Assembly: GCF_004347735.1 (NCBI RefSeq)
Contig: NZ_SLTI01000060.1
Location: 124,001 to 188,000 of the forward strand
Reading direction: 5' to 3'
Length of the DNA: 64,000 nt
Origin: Sulfuricurvum sp. IAE1
GTDB lineage: Bacteria; Campylobacterota; Campylobacteria; Campylobacterales; Sulfurimonadaceae
Part shown: positions 55,414 through 63,208 of the stretch, in pieces
How positions within the stretch are numbered: the stretch's first letter is position 1
Layout of the letters: each line of letters starts with the position of its first letter
Program-made: the position numbers and the translations under genes
The notes under the pieces: model-generated
What the model saw: only the letters and a program-made list of their open reading frames with translations
Told to the model about the DNA's origin: nothing
The model's database searches: none

Positions 55414-56486
55414 TCGATTTTTCACCCCTCAAAGCGCGATTGCTGCTTGAACACCCCTTTTTCGGGACGATCGCCGCCGGCATGGAGAGCGTTGTCAACG
55501 ACAACATCGAAAGTTTCGCTTTTCGCGAAGGGCGCTTTGAATACCGCACCGGCTACGTCGAAGGATTAAACGACGCCCAGAAGCTCTTCGCGCTGAGCAA
55601 CGCGGCGCTTCACGAAGCGCTTTCCCATACGCATCGGCGGGGGAACCGCAGTCCGTGGTTGTGGAATATGGCCTGTGATTACGCAATCAATGCGCTCCTG
55701 ATCGACAACGGATTCGAAGCACCTCCGGCAGTGATGTATGATAAACGTTTCGGCAGCCTCAGTGCCGAAGAGATCTATGCGGAGCTCGTAACGGAATTTC
55801 TCGATCAGGAGCCAAACGACCGCGACGCGGACGAAGGGCGTGAAGGGGAGAGTGCCGATGAGAAACTTTCCCGAGCCCAACGGGAACGGCGGGTGAGTGA
55901 GGCGTTCGCCAAAAACGATCCGCTGAGCGATGCGGTGGTACGGTTTCTGGGAAAAGAGCGAAGCGGCCGGATCGACTGGCGCAGCGAATTGCGCGACGCC
56001 GTGGGCGGATATTATGTCAGCGATTTTACGCTTTTGCCTCCCAGCAAGAAACTCCTGTATGAAGGGATCTATCTGCCCGGTACCCACTCGCGGCATCTGG
56101 ACATCGCGATTGCGATCGACAGTTCGGGATCGGTGGATGAGGATTTGCTTTCTGCGTTCATCGCCGAGGTCGAATCGATCCTCGAGCTGTTCGGCTCGTA
56201 CAGCGTCGAGTTGCTCGTATGTGACGATTGCATCCGCTCCCATGCGCGGTTCGAAAACGGTGAAAACATCGATTACGTTTTGGCGGGGGGAGGCGGGACC
56301 GATTTTCGGCCCGTGTTCGAGCAGATCGAAGCGTGGCACGTTCAACCCCGAATGCTGCTCTATTTTACGGATCTGGACGGGACGTTTCCAGCGTATGAAC
56401 CCCCTTACGAGACGTTGTGGATAGCACCTGCGGAAGCGGATGTCCCATTCGGGCGGGTGATCGTATTGAAAGGTTCTCATGACTGA
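55410..56486 (+). CDS. VWA-like protein with DUF2201-type N-terminal domain
   Basis: A 358-residue partner of MoxR ATPases. The N-terminal part resembles the putative metallopeptidase domain of DUF2201 (ALHEALSHTHRRGNRSPWLW, MACDYAINALLIDNG), but the family HExxH appears as NAALH, leaving a shifted HEALSH. The C-terminal VWA domain has an intact MIDAS: DSSGS at 237-241, Thr297 in GGGGTDFRPVF and Asp321 in YFTDLDG. It overlaps the ATPase gene by four bases and the helicase gene by eight. Confidence 0.85.
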   Translation: MIDFSPLKARLLLEHPFFGTIAAGMESVVNDNIESFAFREGRFEYRTGYVEGLNDAQKLFALSNAALHEALSHTHRRGNRSPWLWNMACDYAINALLIDNGFEAPPAVMYDKRFGSLSAEEIYAELVTEFLDQEPNDRDADEGREGESADEKLSRAQRERRVSEAFAKNDPLSDAVVRFLGKERSGRIDWRSELRDAVGGYYVSDFTLLPPSKKLLYEGIYLPGTHSRHLDIAIAIDSSGSVDEDLLSAFIAEVESILELFGSYSVELLVCDDCIRSHARFENGENIDYVLAGGGGTDFRPVFEQIEAWHVQPRMLLYFTDLDGTFPAYEPPYETLWIAPAEADVPFGRVIVLKGSHD

Positions 56487-57717
56487 AGCCGCTTTGAGTA
56501 TTTTGGAACGTTCGAACCTCTTTATCACCGGGGGGGCGGGATCGGGGAAAACGACTCTCACCCGCGCGGTGATCGACGCGTATCAAAAGGAGGGGAAAAA
56601 CGTCGCACGCTTAGCCTCTACGGGGATGGCGGCGACATTGATCGGGGGGCAGACGCTGCACAGTTTTTTCGATCTGGGGATTGCCAATTCCCAAGAAGAG
56701 CTTGAACGAAACGGCAAGCTCGAACCCGCCAAAAAAATCATCAAACTGATCCGTTCCATGCAGCTCATCGTTATTGACGAGATATCGATGGTGAGCGCAC
56801 CGCTGCTCGATATGATCCGGCTTCGGCTGCTTCAGGCCGAGTTTGGCGGCCGCATCATCGTGGTCGGGGATTTTTTGCAGCTCCCCCCCGTGGCGAGGGG
56901 GAATGAACCGATTTACTTTGCGTTTGAATCTCCCTCCTGGGAGCGGATGGGATTTGAGACGCTTCATTTGGAGGGATCGTATCGTACCCATGAAGCGGAG
57001 TTTTTAGAGCTTTTGGAGAAAGTTCGCCATGCCCGTCTCGATGAAGCGGCATACGAGGCCCTCGAAGCGTTGGTTAAACCTCTGGTTGAAGATATGTCTA
57101 CGATGACGCTGTTATTTGGAAAAAATATCAGCGCTCAGAATCATAACCGTTCCCAGCTAGAGCATTTGCATGGGGAGATGGTCGAGGTGGAGACTTACGT
57201 CACGATCCACGACAAAAAGATCCAGGACCGTGATGTGGAGCGGTTTATGATCGAAAGCCGCATCGAACCTGCTCTAAGCCTCAAAGTGGGAGCCCCGATC
57301 CTCTTTACCCGAAACGCATGGAACTACTACAACGGAGAGCGGGGGCGGATTACCTCGATCGAAGAGGATGTGATCTGGGTGAAAAAAGAGGGAGGGCAAA
57401 GCGTCAAAGTGGAGCGCGTCGATACCATCAAAACCCGCTGGGTCGAAAAAGCCAATACCCTCAGTGAAGAAAAACTGATTACTCTGAGTCAGTTTCCCCT
57501 GACACTGGCGTTTGCGATCACGATCCACAAATCGCAGGGGATGAGCCTGGCCGATTACGTTATCGAGACCAACGAGATTTTCACCCCTTCGCAGTTTTAT
57601 GTCGCCCTCTCTCGCTCGGTATCGGCGCATCGCGTCACACTGATCCGTCCGAATCGGGGATGGGAGAAACTCTGTTTTGTCCACCCCAAAGCGAAGTGGT
57701 TTAGCGATTCGGTATAA
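56479..57717 (+). CDS. PIF1-like/RecD-type DNA helicase
   Basis: A 412-residue superfamily 1B helicase. Motifs: Walker A GGAGSGKTT (18-26), GMAATLIGGQTLHSFF (Ia), IVIDEISMVSAPLLD (II), VVGDFLQLPPV (III), GSYRTHEAEF (IV) and the C-terminal AITIHKSQGMSLADYV and FYVALSRSVSAHRVTLI (V, VI). PIF1 helicases unwind G-quadruplexes and R-loops, and help at stalled forks. It is the last gene of the operon and overlaps the VWA gene, an association that is not obvious for MoxR systems. Its in-frame stop is 25 bases before the convergent small gene's end region. Confidence 0.9.
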   Translation: MTEAALSILERSNLFITGGAGSGKTTLTRAVIDAYQKEGKNVARLASTGMAATLIGGQTLHSFFDLGIANSQEELERNGKLEPAKKIIKLIRSMQLIVIDEISMVSAPLLDMIRLRLLQAEFGGRIIVVGDFLQLPPVARGNEPIYFAFESPSWERMGFETLHLEGSYRTHEAEFLELLEKVRHARLDEAAYEALEALVKPLVEDMSTMTLLFGKNISAQNHNRSQLEHLHGEMVEVETYVTIHDKKIQDRDVERFMIESRIEPALSLKVGAPILFTRNAWNYYNGERGRITSIEEDVIWVKKEGGQSVKVERVDTIKTRWVEKANTLSEEKLITLSQFPLTLAFAITIHKSQGMSLADYVIETNEIFTPSQFYVALSRSVSAHRVTLIRPNRGWEKLCFVHPKAKWFSDSV

Positions 57718-57720
57718 AAT

Positions 57721-57930
57721 TTAGTCTTGAATAAACTTTTTTTTGTTAATCGTGATGAAGTGCATAAACGCAACGTAGAGATAGGCAAATAGATTCCACC
57801 ACCACCATTGAAACAGTGTTGCCCACTCTACATCGTAGTATCCCAGGATTTTGAAGATACAAAAATAGATGATAACCCAGAAGAGTCCTGCATGGAGCAT
57901 CATCCAATAATTTAACCAATGAAGTTTCAT
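57721..57930 (-). CDS. small membrane protein of unknown function
   Basis: A 69-residue protein with two hydrophobic helices (MMLHAGLFWVIIYFCIFKIL and a Trp-rich FQWWWWNLFAYLYVAFMHFI) and a Lys-rich C-terminus. I do not recognise it. AAAGG before ATG 57930 and a -10 box upstream support it as a real gene. It ends four bases after the helicase stop, convergent with it. Confidence 0.65.
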   Translation of the reverse strand: MKLHWLNYWMMLHAGLFWVIIYFCIFKILGYYDVEWATLFQWWWWNLFAYLYVAFMHFITINKKKFIQD

Positions 57931-57956
57931 TATTTGCCTTTGAAAATGAAGAGGGA

Positions 57957-57962
57957 ATTATA
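57957..57962 (-). promoter_or_regulatory. -10 box for the small membrane protein
   Basis: TATAAT on the minus strand, predicted start near 57950, leader of about 20 bases with AAAGG. Confidence 0.5.
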
Positions 57963-57981
57963 GCTCAGTAAGATGGTTGAT

Positions 57982-58728
57982 TTAGTTATTTTGCCCGTTA
58001 AACGCCGCACCGATAATGACACGATAGGAAAAGAAGGTGCTAAATACAGCCGAGAGGAGCGCGACGGCGACCATCATGTACATGACGGCGAGCTGATAGG
58101 AGATCGCCATCAGCGGATCCGCTCCCGCGAGGAGCATCCCCGTCGTAATTCCGGGGATGTGAATGATTCCGACCGTCTGGAGCATGTTGATCGTGGGGAT
58201 CATAGAGGCTTTGACCGAAGCTTTGGAAGCAAAGGAGAGAGCCTCTTTAAGGGGTGTGCCGAGTGCCACCATCCCCTCGATGGTCTCTATCGTGTTTTTC
58301 ACCTCGGCGCGGAACCGCTCGGTGCTTTGGGTATAGACGTTAAGGGCGTTGCCGATGATCATTCCTCCGATGGGAATCATTTCATGCGGAACCATGTGAA
58401 TCACTCCGAACGCCATCATCGATAAAAAAACGATCCCCGAAGAGGCCCCGAGGGTAAAAAACGCTATTTTGAAACTCTCCTCTCCCAGCGGCGAGCGTTT
58501 TTTCGCCGTGTAGGCACCGAAGGTGACCATCCCCGTTAGAACGAAAAACAAAAGAGCGGGATGCTCCATTTTGAACAGATAGACGAGGGCGTATCCCAAA
58601 ACTCCCAGCTGCACCATCGCCAGAATCGAGTTGGTGAGGATCGTTTTCTCCAGCCCGAATTGCTCACGCCGTGAATACCAGAGGGCAAAAATGATGAGAA
58701 GATACGAGGCTAAAAAAGAGTATTGCAT
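57982..58728 (-). CDS. FetB-type ABC permease (UPF0014)
   Basis: A 248-residue membrane protein of the UPF0014/FetB family, with about seven helices and the family block IPIGGMIIGNALNVYTQSTE, followed by LGTPLKEALSFASKASVKAS and HIPGITTGMLLAGADPLMA. In E. coli FetB pairs with the ATPase FetA for iron export under oxidative stress. No fetA lies next to it here; the peroxiredoxin gene is immediately upstream. A minus-strand TAAAAT at 58745-58750 would give a leader of only about nine bases before ATG 58728, with no ribosome site. Confidence 0.85.
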   Translation of the reverse strand: MQYSFLASYLLIIFALWYSRREQFGLEKTILTNSILAMVQLGVLGYALVYLFKMEHPALLFFVLTGMVTFGAYTAKKRSPLGEESFKIAFFTLGASSGIVFLSMMAFGVIHMVPHEMIPIGGMIIGNALNVYTQSTERFRAEVKNTIETIEGMVALGTPLKEALSFASKASVKASMIPTINMLQTVGIIHIPGITTGMLLAGADPLMAISYQLAVMYMMVAVALLSAVFSTFFSYRVIIGAAFNGQNN

Positions 58729-58764
58729 AGAAAAAGGATAGTCGATTTTAGATTAAGAAGAGGC

Positions 58765-58780
58765 TTCCCCGAGAGGGGAA
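58765..58780 (-). terminator. possible terminator of the peroxiredoxin gene
   Basis: Perfect TTCCCC/GGGGAA stem with a four-base loop just after the peroxiredoxin stop at 58790; the tract after it on the minus strand is only moderately T-rich (CCTCTTCTT). Confidence 0.5.
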
Positions 58781-58789
58781 AAGGAGAAC

Positions 58790-59386
58790 TTACAGGCTGT
58801 CCGCGTGTGAAGCGAGGTACTCGGCAACACCTTCGGTGCTGGCTTTCATACCGGTGTCCCCTTTGTTCCATCCCGCAGGGCATACTTCACCGTGCTCGTT
58901 GGTGAAGAGCATCGCGTCGATCATACGGAGCATCTCGTCGATGTTGCGTCCGAGCGGAAGGTCGTTGATGACGGCGTGGCGGATAGTCCCGTCTTTGTCG
59001 ATCAGGAACGAACCGCGAAGGGCGACGGAATCGCCGAACAATACGTCGTAATCACGTGAAATCTGTTTGTTCAGGTCAGCGACGAGAGGGTAGCGAACCT
59101 GTCCGATACCGCCCTGGTTTACCGGCGTGTTTTTCCACGCGAAGTGGCTGAACTGCGAGTCGACGGAAACACCGATCACGTTGATGCCGCGAGCGGTAAA
59201 CTCGTCCAGGCGGTGGTCGAACGCGATGATTTCAGACGGACAAACGAACGTAAAGTCCAATGGGTAGAAGAAAAGAACCGCACCTTTAGGTCCGAGGTTT
59301 TCGTAAAGGTTGAAGTTGTCGACGATCTGGTTGTTTCCCAGAACGGTAGTTGCGGTAAAATCGGGAGCTTTTTTGGTAACGAGCAT
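58790..59386 (-). CDS. 2-Cys peroxiredoxin (AhpC/Tsa type)
   Basis: Thiol peroxidase that reduces hydrogen and organic peroxides and peroxynitrite. The 198-residue protein has the peroxidatic Cys49 in YPLDFTFVCPSE, Arg in the active-site RGSFLIDKDG, and the resolving Cys169 in HGEVCPAGW, the typical-2-Cys class. It corresponds to the TsaA/AhpC of Helicobacter and Campylobacter. AAAGGAAATTTC precedes ATG 59386. It has its own promoter and terminator. Confidence 0.95.
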   Translation of the reverse strand: MLVTKKAPDFTATTVLGNNQIVDNFNLYENLGPKGAVLFFYPLDFTFVCPSEIIAFDHRLDEFTARGINVIGVSVDSQFSHFAWKNTPVNQGGIGQVRYPLVADLNKQISRDYDVLFGDSVALRGSFLIDKDGTIRHAVINDLPLGRNIDEMLRMIDAMLFTNEHGEVCPAGWNKGDTGMKASTEGVAEYLASHADSL

Positions 59387-59421
59387 GAAATTTCCTTTAT
59401 GGTTTTTTTAAACGTGCAGAA

Positions 59422-59427
59422 ATTGTA
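59422..59427 (-). promoter_or_regulatory. -10 box for the peroxiredoxin gene
   Basis: TACAAT on the minus strand, predicted start near 59415, leader of about 29 bases with AAAGGA. It is divergent from the ABC exporter promoter. No clear PerR or Fur box was recognised. Confidence 0.45.
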
Positions 59428-59534
59428 ACACACGAACTTTAATGCAACTAAATTACCGTGAAGTAACTTGGCTTTCTAAAGGAAAATTTTTATTATTTAG
59501 AACGGAAGTTGCAATCTACCTTCCCCGTATTGGA

Positions 59535-59540
59535 TATAAT
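59535..59540 (+). promoter_or_regulatory. -10 box TATAAT, predicted leaderless start
   Basis: TATAAT exactly six bases before ATG 59547, with no Shine-Dalgarno between; same geometry as 22, 14282 and 53168. Confidence 0.5.
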
Positions 59541-59546
59541 CGGTAC

Positions 59547-61310
59547 ATGATTACGTTTCGTACCTTATTTGGCATGATGAGCCGTTACAAACGCCCCCTG
59601 ATTCTGGGGAACCTGATTGCACTCGCAGCGACCCTCGTATCGATACCTACCCCGTTGCTGATCCCGTTGCTGGTCGATGAGGTGCTGCTCGAAAAAGGGG
59701 GATGGATCACCGAAACGATCGACCGTTTCGGAACCCTCAAAGAGCCGCTTCTCTATATCGGGATCGTCCTGGCAGTTACGATTGGATTGCGCTTTTTGTT
59801 CTTTCTTCTCAGCGTCGCATCACAGAAGTTTTTCATCGCCCTCTCCCAGGAGATAAGCTTCGATATCCGCCGGCGCGCGCTCGAACACCTCAAACACGTC
59901 TCGATGAGCGCTTACGAACGTCTGGGCAGCGGGGCGGTCGTCACCAATCTCGTCACCGACATCGAAACCATCGAGCAGTTCATGGGGGGAGCCCTTTCAA
60001 AGCTGATCGTCTCGGTTGCGACACTGGTGGGGGTAGCGGTCGTCCTCATCTGGATCAATCCCCTTTTTGGAATCCTCATCCTCGTTTTTCAGCCCATGAT
60101 CATGATTTTGACCCGTAAAATATCGGGCCGTGTCGGGAAACTCAAAAAAGAACAAAACCGTACTATCGGCGAACTTTCGGATACGCTCAGTCAAATGTGC
60201 GACCTTTTCGGACAGATCCGCTCCAGTAACAAAGAGGAGCGTTTCATTGCACGCGCAACCGAACAGGCCCGCCTCCTAAAAGAAAGCGCTACGGCGTACG
60301 GGATCAAGGCCCTGGCCGGAGAGCGCTACTCCTACACCCTGTTTCTGAGCGGGTTCGAGGTGTTCCGGGCGCTGGGACTCGTGATGGTGCTCCATTCGGA
60401 CCTTTCCATCGGGATGATGTTCGGGGTGTTCGGTTACCTGTGGTTTATGATGACGCCGGTACAGGAGCTGCTGTCGCTGCAATACAGCTACGCCAACGCC
60501 AAAAACGCCCTTTCGCGGGTAAACGAACTGCTTGCTTTACCTTCCGAGCCCCGCTATCGGAACGTTCGGGACCCTTTCGGGGAGAAAGGGATAGCGATAC
60601 GCACCGAAAAACTCGTATTCGGCTACGATCCTGACCGGCCCGTATTAAGGGGGGTGACACTCGACGTCGCACGTGGGGGACGGATCGCCGTCATCGGAGC
60701 GAGCGGCAGTGGGAAAAGTACCCTCGCGCAATTGCTGGTGGGGTTTTATCCCCCCACCGCCGGGGATATAGTGTATAATGGGCTGAGTGTCCGGGAAATC
60801 GGCTTCGAAAGGGTCCGCGCAAACGTTTTTGTCGTTTTACAGCAACCGCTGATGTTTAATGATACGCTTCGCTTCAACCTCACTATGGGTGACCCGATCG
60901 ACGATGCGGCGATATGGAACGCGCTTCAAATCGCCCAGCTCGAGCCGTTCGTACGAACCCTTCCCCAGGGGCTCGAGACGCAGGTCGGAAAGTTCGGGAT
61001 TCGACTCTCGGGCGGACAACGCCAGCGCCTCTCGATCGCACGGATGGTTCTCTCCGATCCCGGGGCCGTCATATTCGATGAATCGACGTCGGCGCTTGAT
61101 GTTCACACCGAAAGCGCCCTTTTCGAAGCATTGGAAGAGTTCTTGAGAGGGCGTACGGTGATTATCATCGCCCATCGCCTGAGCACCATCACGCAGGCCG
61201 ATTACATCTACGTCCTGGAAAACGGCGCCGTTCTCGAAGAGGGGACGCGTGAAGAGCTCGAAAATCTCGACGGCCGTTTCAAGCGGTTTGTCGATTCCCA
61301 GCAAGGATGA
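59547..61310 (+). CDS. ABC exporter (fused permease-ATPase, lipid A/multidrug type)
   Basis: A 587-residue half-transporter with a six-helix ABC transporter membrane domain (residues about 15-310) and an ATPase domain: Walker A IGASGSGKSTLAQLL, signature LSGGQRQRLSIARMV, Walker B AVIFDESTSALD and H-loop IIAHRLSTI. It belongs to the MsbA/multidrug exporter group; the substrate cannot be assigned. The open frame extends to 59442, but ATG 59547 follows the -10 box at six bases and the upstream codons are the promoter. The AI-2E/PerM gene follows by seven bases. Confidence 0.92.
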   Translation: MITFRTLFGMMSRYKRPLILGNLIALAATLVSIPTPLLIPLLVDEVLLEKGGWITETIDRFGTLKEPLLYIGIVLAVTIGLRFLFFLLSVASQKFFIALSQEISFDIRRRALEHLKHVSMSAYERLGSGAVVTNLVTDIETIEQFMGGALSKLIVSVATLVGVAVVLIWINPLFGILILVFQPMIMILTRKISGRVGKLKKEQNRTIGELSDTLSQMCDLFGQIRSSNKEERFIARATEQARLLKESATAYGIKALAGERYSYTLFLSGFEVFRALGLVMVLHSDLSIGMMFGVFGYLWFMMTPVQELLSLQYSYANAKNALSRVNELLALPSEPRYRNVRDPFGEKGIAIRTEKLVFGYDPDRPVLRGVTLDVARGGRIAVIGASGSGKSTLAQLLVGFYPPTAGDIVYNGLSVREIGFERVRANVFVVLQQPLMFNDTLRFNLTMGDPIDDAAIWNALQIAQLEPFVRTLPQGLETQVGKFGIRLSGGQRQRLSIARMVLSDPGAVIFDESTSALDVHTESALFEALEEFLRGRTVIIIAHRLSTITQADYIYVLENGAVLEEGTREELENLDGRFKRFVDSQQG

Positions 61311-61317
61311 GGAAATT

Positions 61318-62385
61318 ATGGAAAACCGCCTTTTTGTCCGTTTGATGCTGTTGAGTGCGATCGGGTTGTGTCTGTGGCTCTTTTGGCCTTTTTTGAAAAG
61401 TTTTTTTCTCGCCTTGCTGCTGGCGATGGTCGTTTACCCGCTGCACCGTCTTGTCGAACTCCGATTAGGTCGCTTTTCCAGACTCGAACCGGTTGCTTCC
61501 CCGATTGCTGCGGCCGTCGTTACGCTGGGATTGTCGCTGATCATGTTTGTGCCCATCGCACTGTTCGTTTACGAACTGTTCGATCACCCCGAGAGTTCGA
61601 TCGCATCTTTGCGGGCGCTGGGAGACCGGGTCGACGCATTGCCGTGGATGCTTCCGCCGTTTCTGGCGTGGCTTCAGGAGCCTTTGTATTCGGTCATCGC
61701 ACTGGGGAAAGTGCACAAAGACGAAATCGTAACCGCGCTCGCCTCATGGCTTGGGAGCGGGCTGACGACGTTTATCGCGATGCTCGCCGAAATGGCTATG
61801 ATCGTGGTCTTTTTCTTTTTCCTGACATGGTACGGCCGCAGTATCGCCTTGTTTTTTCTGCCGATCATTCCGCTTGCCCGCGACGTCAAGAGGGAGTTTC
61901 TCTCGGACATGGTCACGACGACGGCGGTCGTGTTTTACACCTTCGGGGGGGTGATGCTCGCGCAGGGGGTCGCATTCGGAGTTTTGATCGCTTTTTTTGA
62001 CGGGTACAACCCGTTTTTGCTGGGATTCATGACTGCCGTTTCGGCGATCATCCCGGTAGTCGGAACGGCCCTCGTATGGGTACCCGTCGCATTGAATGAA
62101 TACTTTGAAGGGGAAATATTCAACGCGCTGGTCATCGCCGTCTACTCTTGGGCGGTGATGGCATTTTTCATCGACAACATCGTCAAACTGGTGATTTTGA
62201 ACTTCGTGAACCGTGCGATGAGCGACGGGAAACGTAAAATGAACGAATTCGTCATTTTCTTCGCTATCGTCGGAGGATTGGCTACTTTCGGGTTCTGGGG
62301 ATTTGTATTCGGACCGGCAATTGTCGCGTTTGCGATTACGACCCTCCGCATCGTCCGCAAAAGAGGCAGAGGAGGTTGCCGCTGA
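61318..62385 (+). CDS. AI-2E/PerM family membrane protein
   Basis: A 355-residue membrane protein with about eight helices of the AI-2E transporter (PerM/YdiK/TqsA) family. Typical segments are the N-terminal FLALLLAMVVYPLHRLVELR and the C-terminal FMTAVSAIIPVVGTALVWVP. Members have been linked to AI-2 export or sodium-proton exchange; here the substrate is unknown. The frame is open into the ABC gene, but ATG 61318 has AGGATGAGG upstream. Its stop touches the convergent gene's stop. Confidence 0.88.
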   Translation: MENRLFVRLMLLSAIGLCLWLFWPFLKSFFLALLLAMVVYPLHRLVELRLGRFSRLEPVASPIAAAVVTLGLSLIMFVPIALFVYELFDHPESSIASLRALGDRVDALPWMLPPFLAWLQEPLYSVIALGKVHKDEIVTALASWLGSGLTTFIAMLAEMAMIVVFFFFLTWYGRSIALFFLPIIPLARDVKREFLSDMVTTTAVVFYTFGGVMLAQGVAFGVLIAFFDGYNPFLLGFMTAVSAIIPVVGTALVWVPVALNEYFEGEIFNALVIAVYSWAVMAFFIDNIVKLVILNFVNRAMSDGKRKMNEFVIFFAIVGGLATFGFWGFVFGPAIVAFAITTLRIVRKRGRGGCR

Positions 62386-62706
62386 TTAAGCCTCTTTGGA
62401 AGCGGTAAGGGTGCGAACTTCCTCGCGCAGGCGTGCGAGTTCATCCATGATCGAGGAGAGTTCCTCGGATGAGGGTTTGGAGTCGTTGAGCGAGGAGGAT
62501 TGAAAAGTTGAGCGGATCGTTTCGCCCAGAGCGTCGAATTTGCTTTTGGCCTGTTCGATCAGTTCGTTTTCTTCCAGATTCAGCCCCTCTTCGATCTCGC
62601 GGATTTTTTCGGCGATTTCGTCCTGATGTTTCAGCAGATAATAGGCGGCAGCCCCCCCTATCGCCGCACCGAGGATAAAGCTCATCAGTGTGTGATCGTC
62701 ATTCAT
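62386..62706 (-). CDS. YtxH-like membrane-anchored small protein
   Basis: A 106-residue protein with one N-terminal hydrophobic helix (LMSFILGAAIGGAAAYYLLK) followed by a helical tail with coiled-coil character (DEIAEKIREIEEGLNLEENE; IMDELARLREEVRTLTAS). This resembles YtxH-type proteins of unknown function. ATG 62706 lies in the end of the upstream gene (eight-base overlap), and the frame's upstream extension is non-coding. With that gene it forms a two-gene operon of anchored coiled-coil proteins. Confidence 0.75.
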   Translation of the reverse strand: MNDDHTLMSFILGAAIGGAAAYYLLKHQDEIAEKIREIEEGLNLEENELIEQAKSKFDALGETIRSTFQSSSLNDSKPSSEELSSIMDELARLREEVRTLTASKEA

Positions 62707-63118
62707 GCGAAGATCCTTCGTTCGATTTTTTCTTGAATATCTGCGACATGGCACCGATAGCGAGCGTTCCGATCGTCACTTTTGCGATGGCGTTGGACGC
62801 TTTGAGGGCGAGCGACTGCGTTTCGGTATGGATATAGCTGATCAGGTCGCGCACCTCGTGCAGAGCCAGAAGCGATTTTTCGCTGATGGAACGGGTTTCG
62901 TCTTTGAGATGGGCGAGGAGTTCGCTGACGTCGTGCAGCGTGACGGCGGCTTTGGTCGAGATAAAGCTCAATTCGTTCTGCACATGGCCGATGAATTCGT
63001 TGAGACGACGGAAGGTTTTGAACGCCATAACGCCGATCACGACAATCACGGCCGTGATAAAGACCATGCACACCGCGATAATCCCGGTAAAAATGATCAA
63101 TAACTCCTGCTCGTTCAT
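62699..63118 (-). CDS. DUF948-like membrane-anchored coiled-coil protein
   Basis: A 139-residue protein with a transmembrane helix near the N-terminus (about 7-31), then a long amphipathic helix (FKTFRRLNEFIGHVQNELSF, LHDVSELLAHLKDETRSIS) and a second hydrophobic segment (IAKVTIGTLAIGAMSQIF). It resembles DUF948/YtxH-type proteins. Role unknown; the two genes are translationally coupled and could encode a complex. Confidence 0.75.
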   Translation of the reverse strand: MNEQELLIIFTGIIAVCMVFITAVIVVIGVMAFKTFRRLNEFIGHVQNELSFISTKAAVTLHDVSELLAHLKDETRSISEKSLLALHEVRDLISYIHTETQSLALKASNAIAKVTIGTLAIGAMSQIFKKKSNEGSSHE

Positions 63119-63208
63119 TCCGATCCTTTGTGCGCTTGTCGGTTTATTATAGCGCGCTTTTGAAAAAATTTGCTACTATCGCAGTATCGATGATGCAAAA
63201 GGCCTGGT

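Noticed and set aside
59387-59546. PerR or Fur box in the peroxiredoxin/ABC divergent gap
   Set aside because: AT-rich stretches exist but none has the palindromic form of a known box that I could support by eye.
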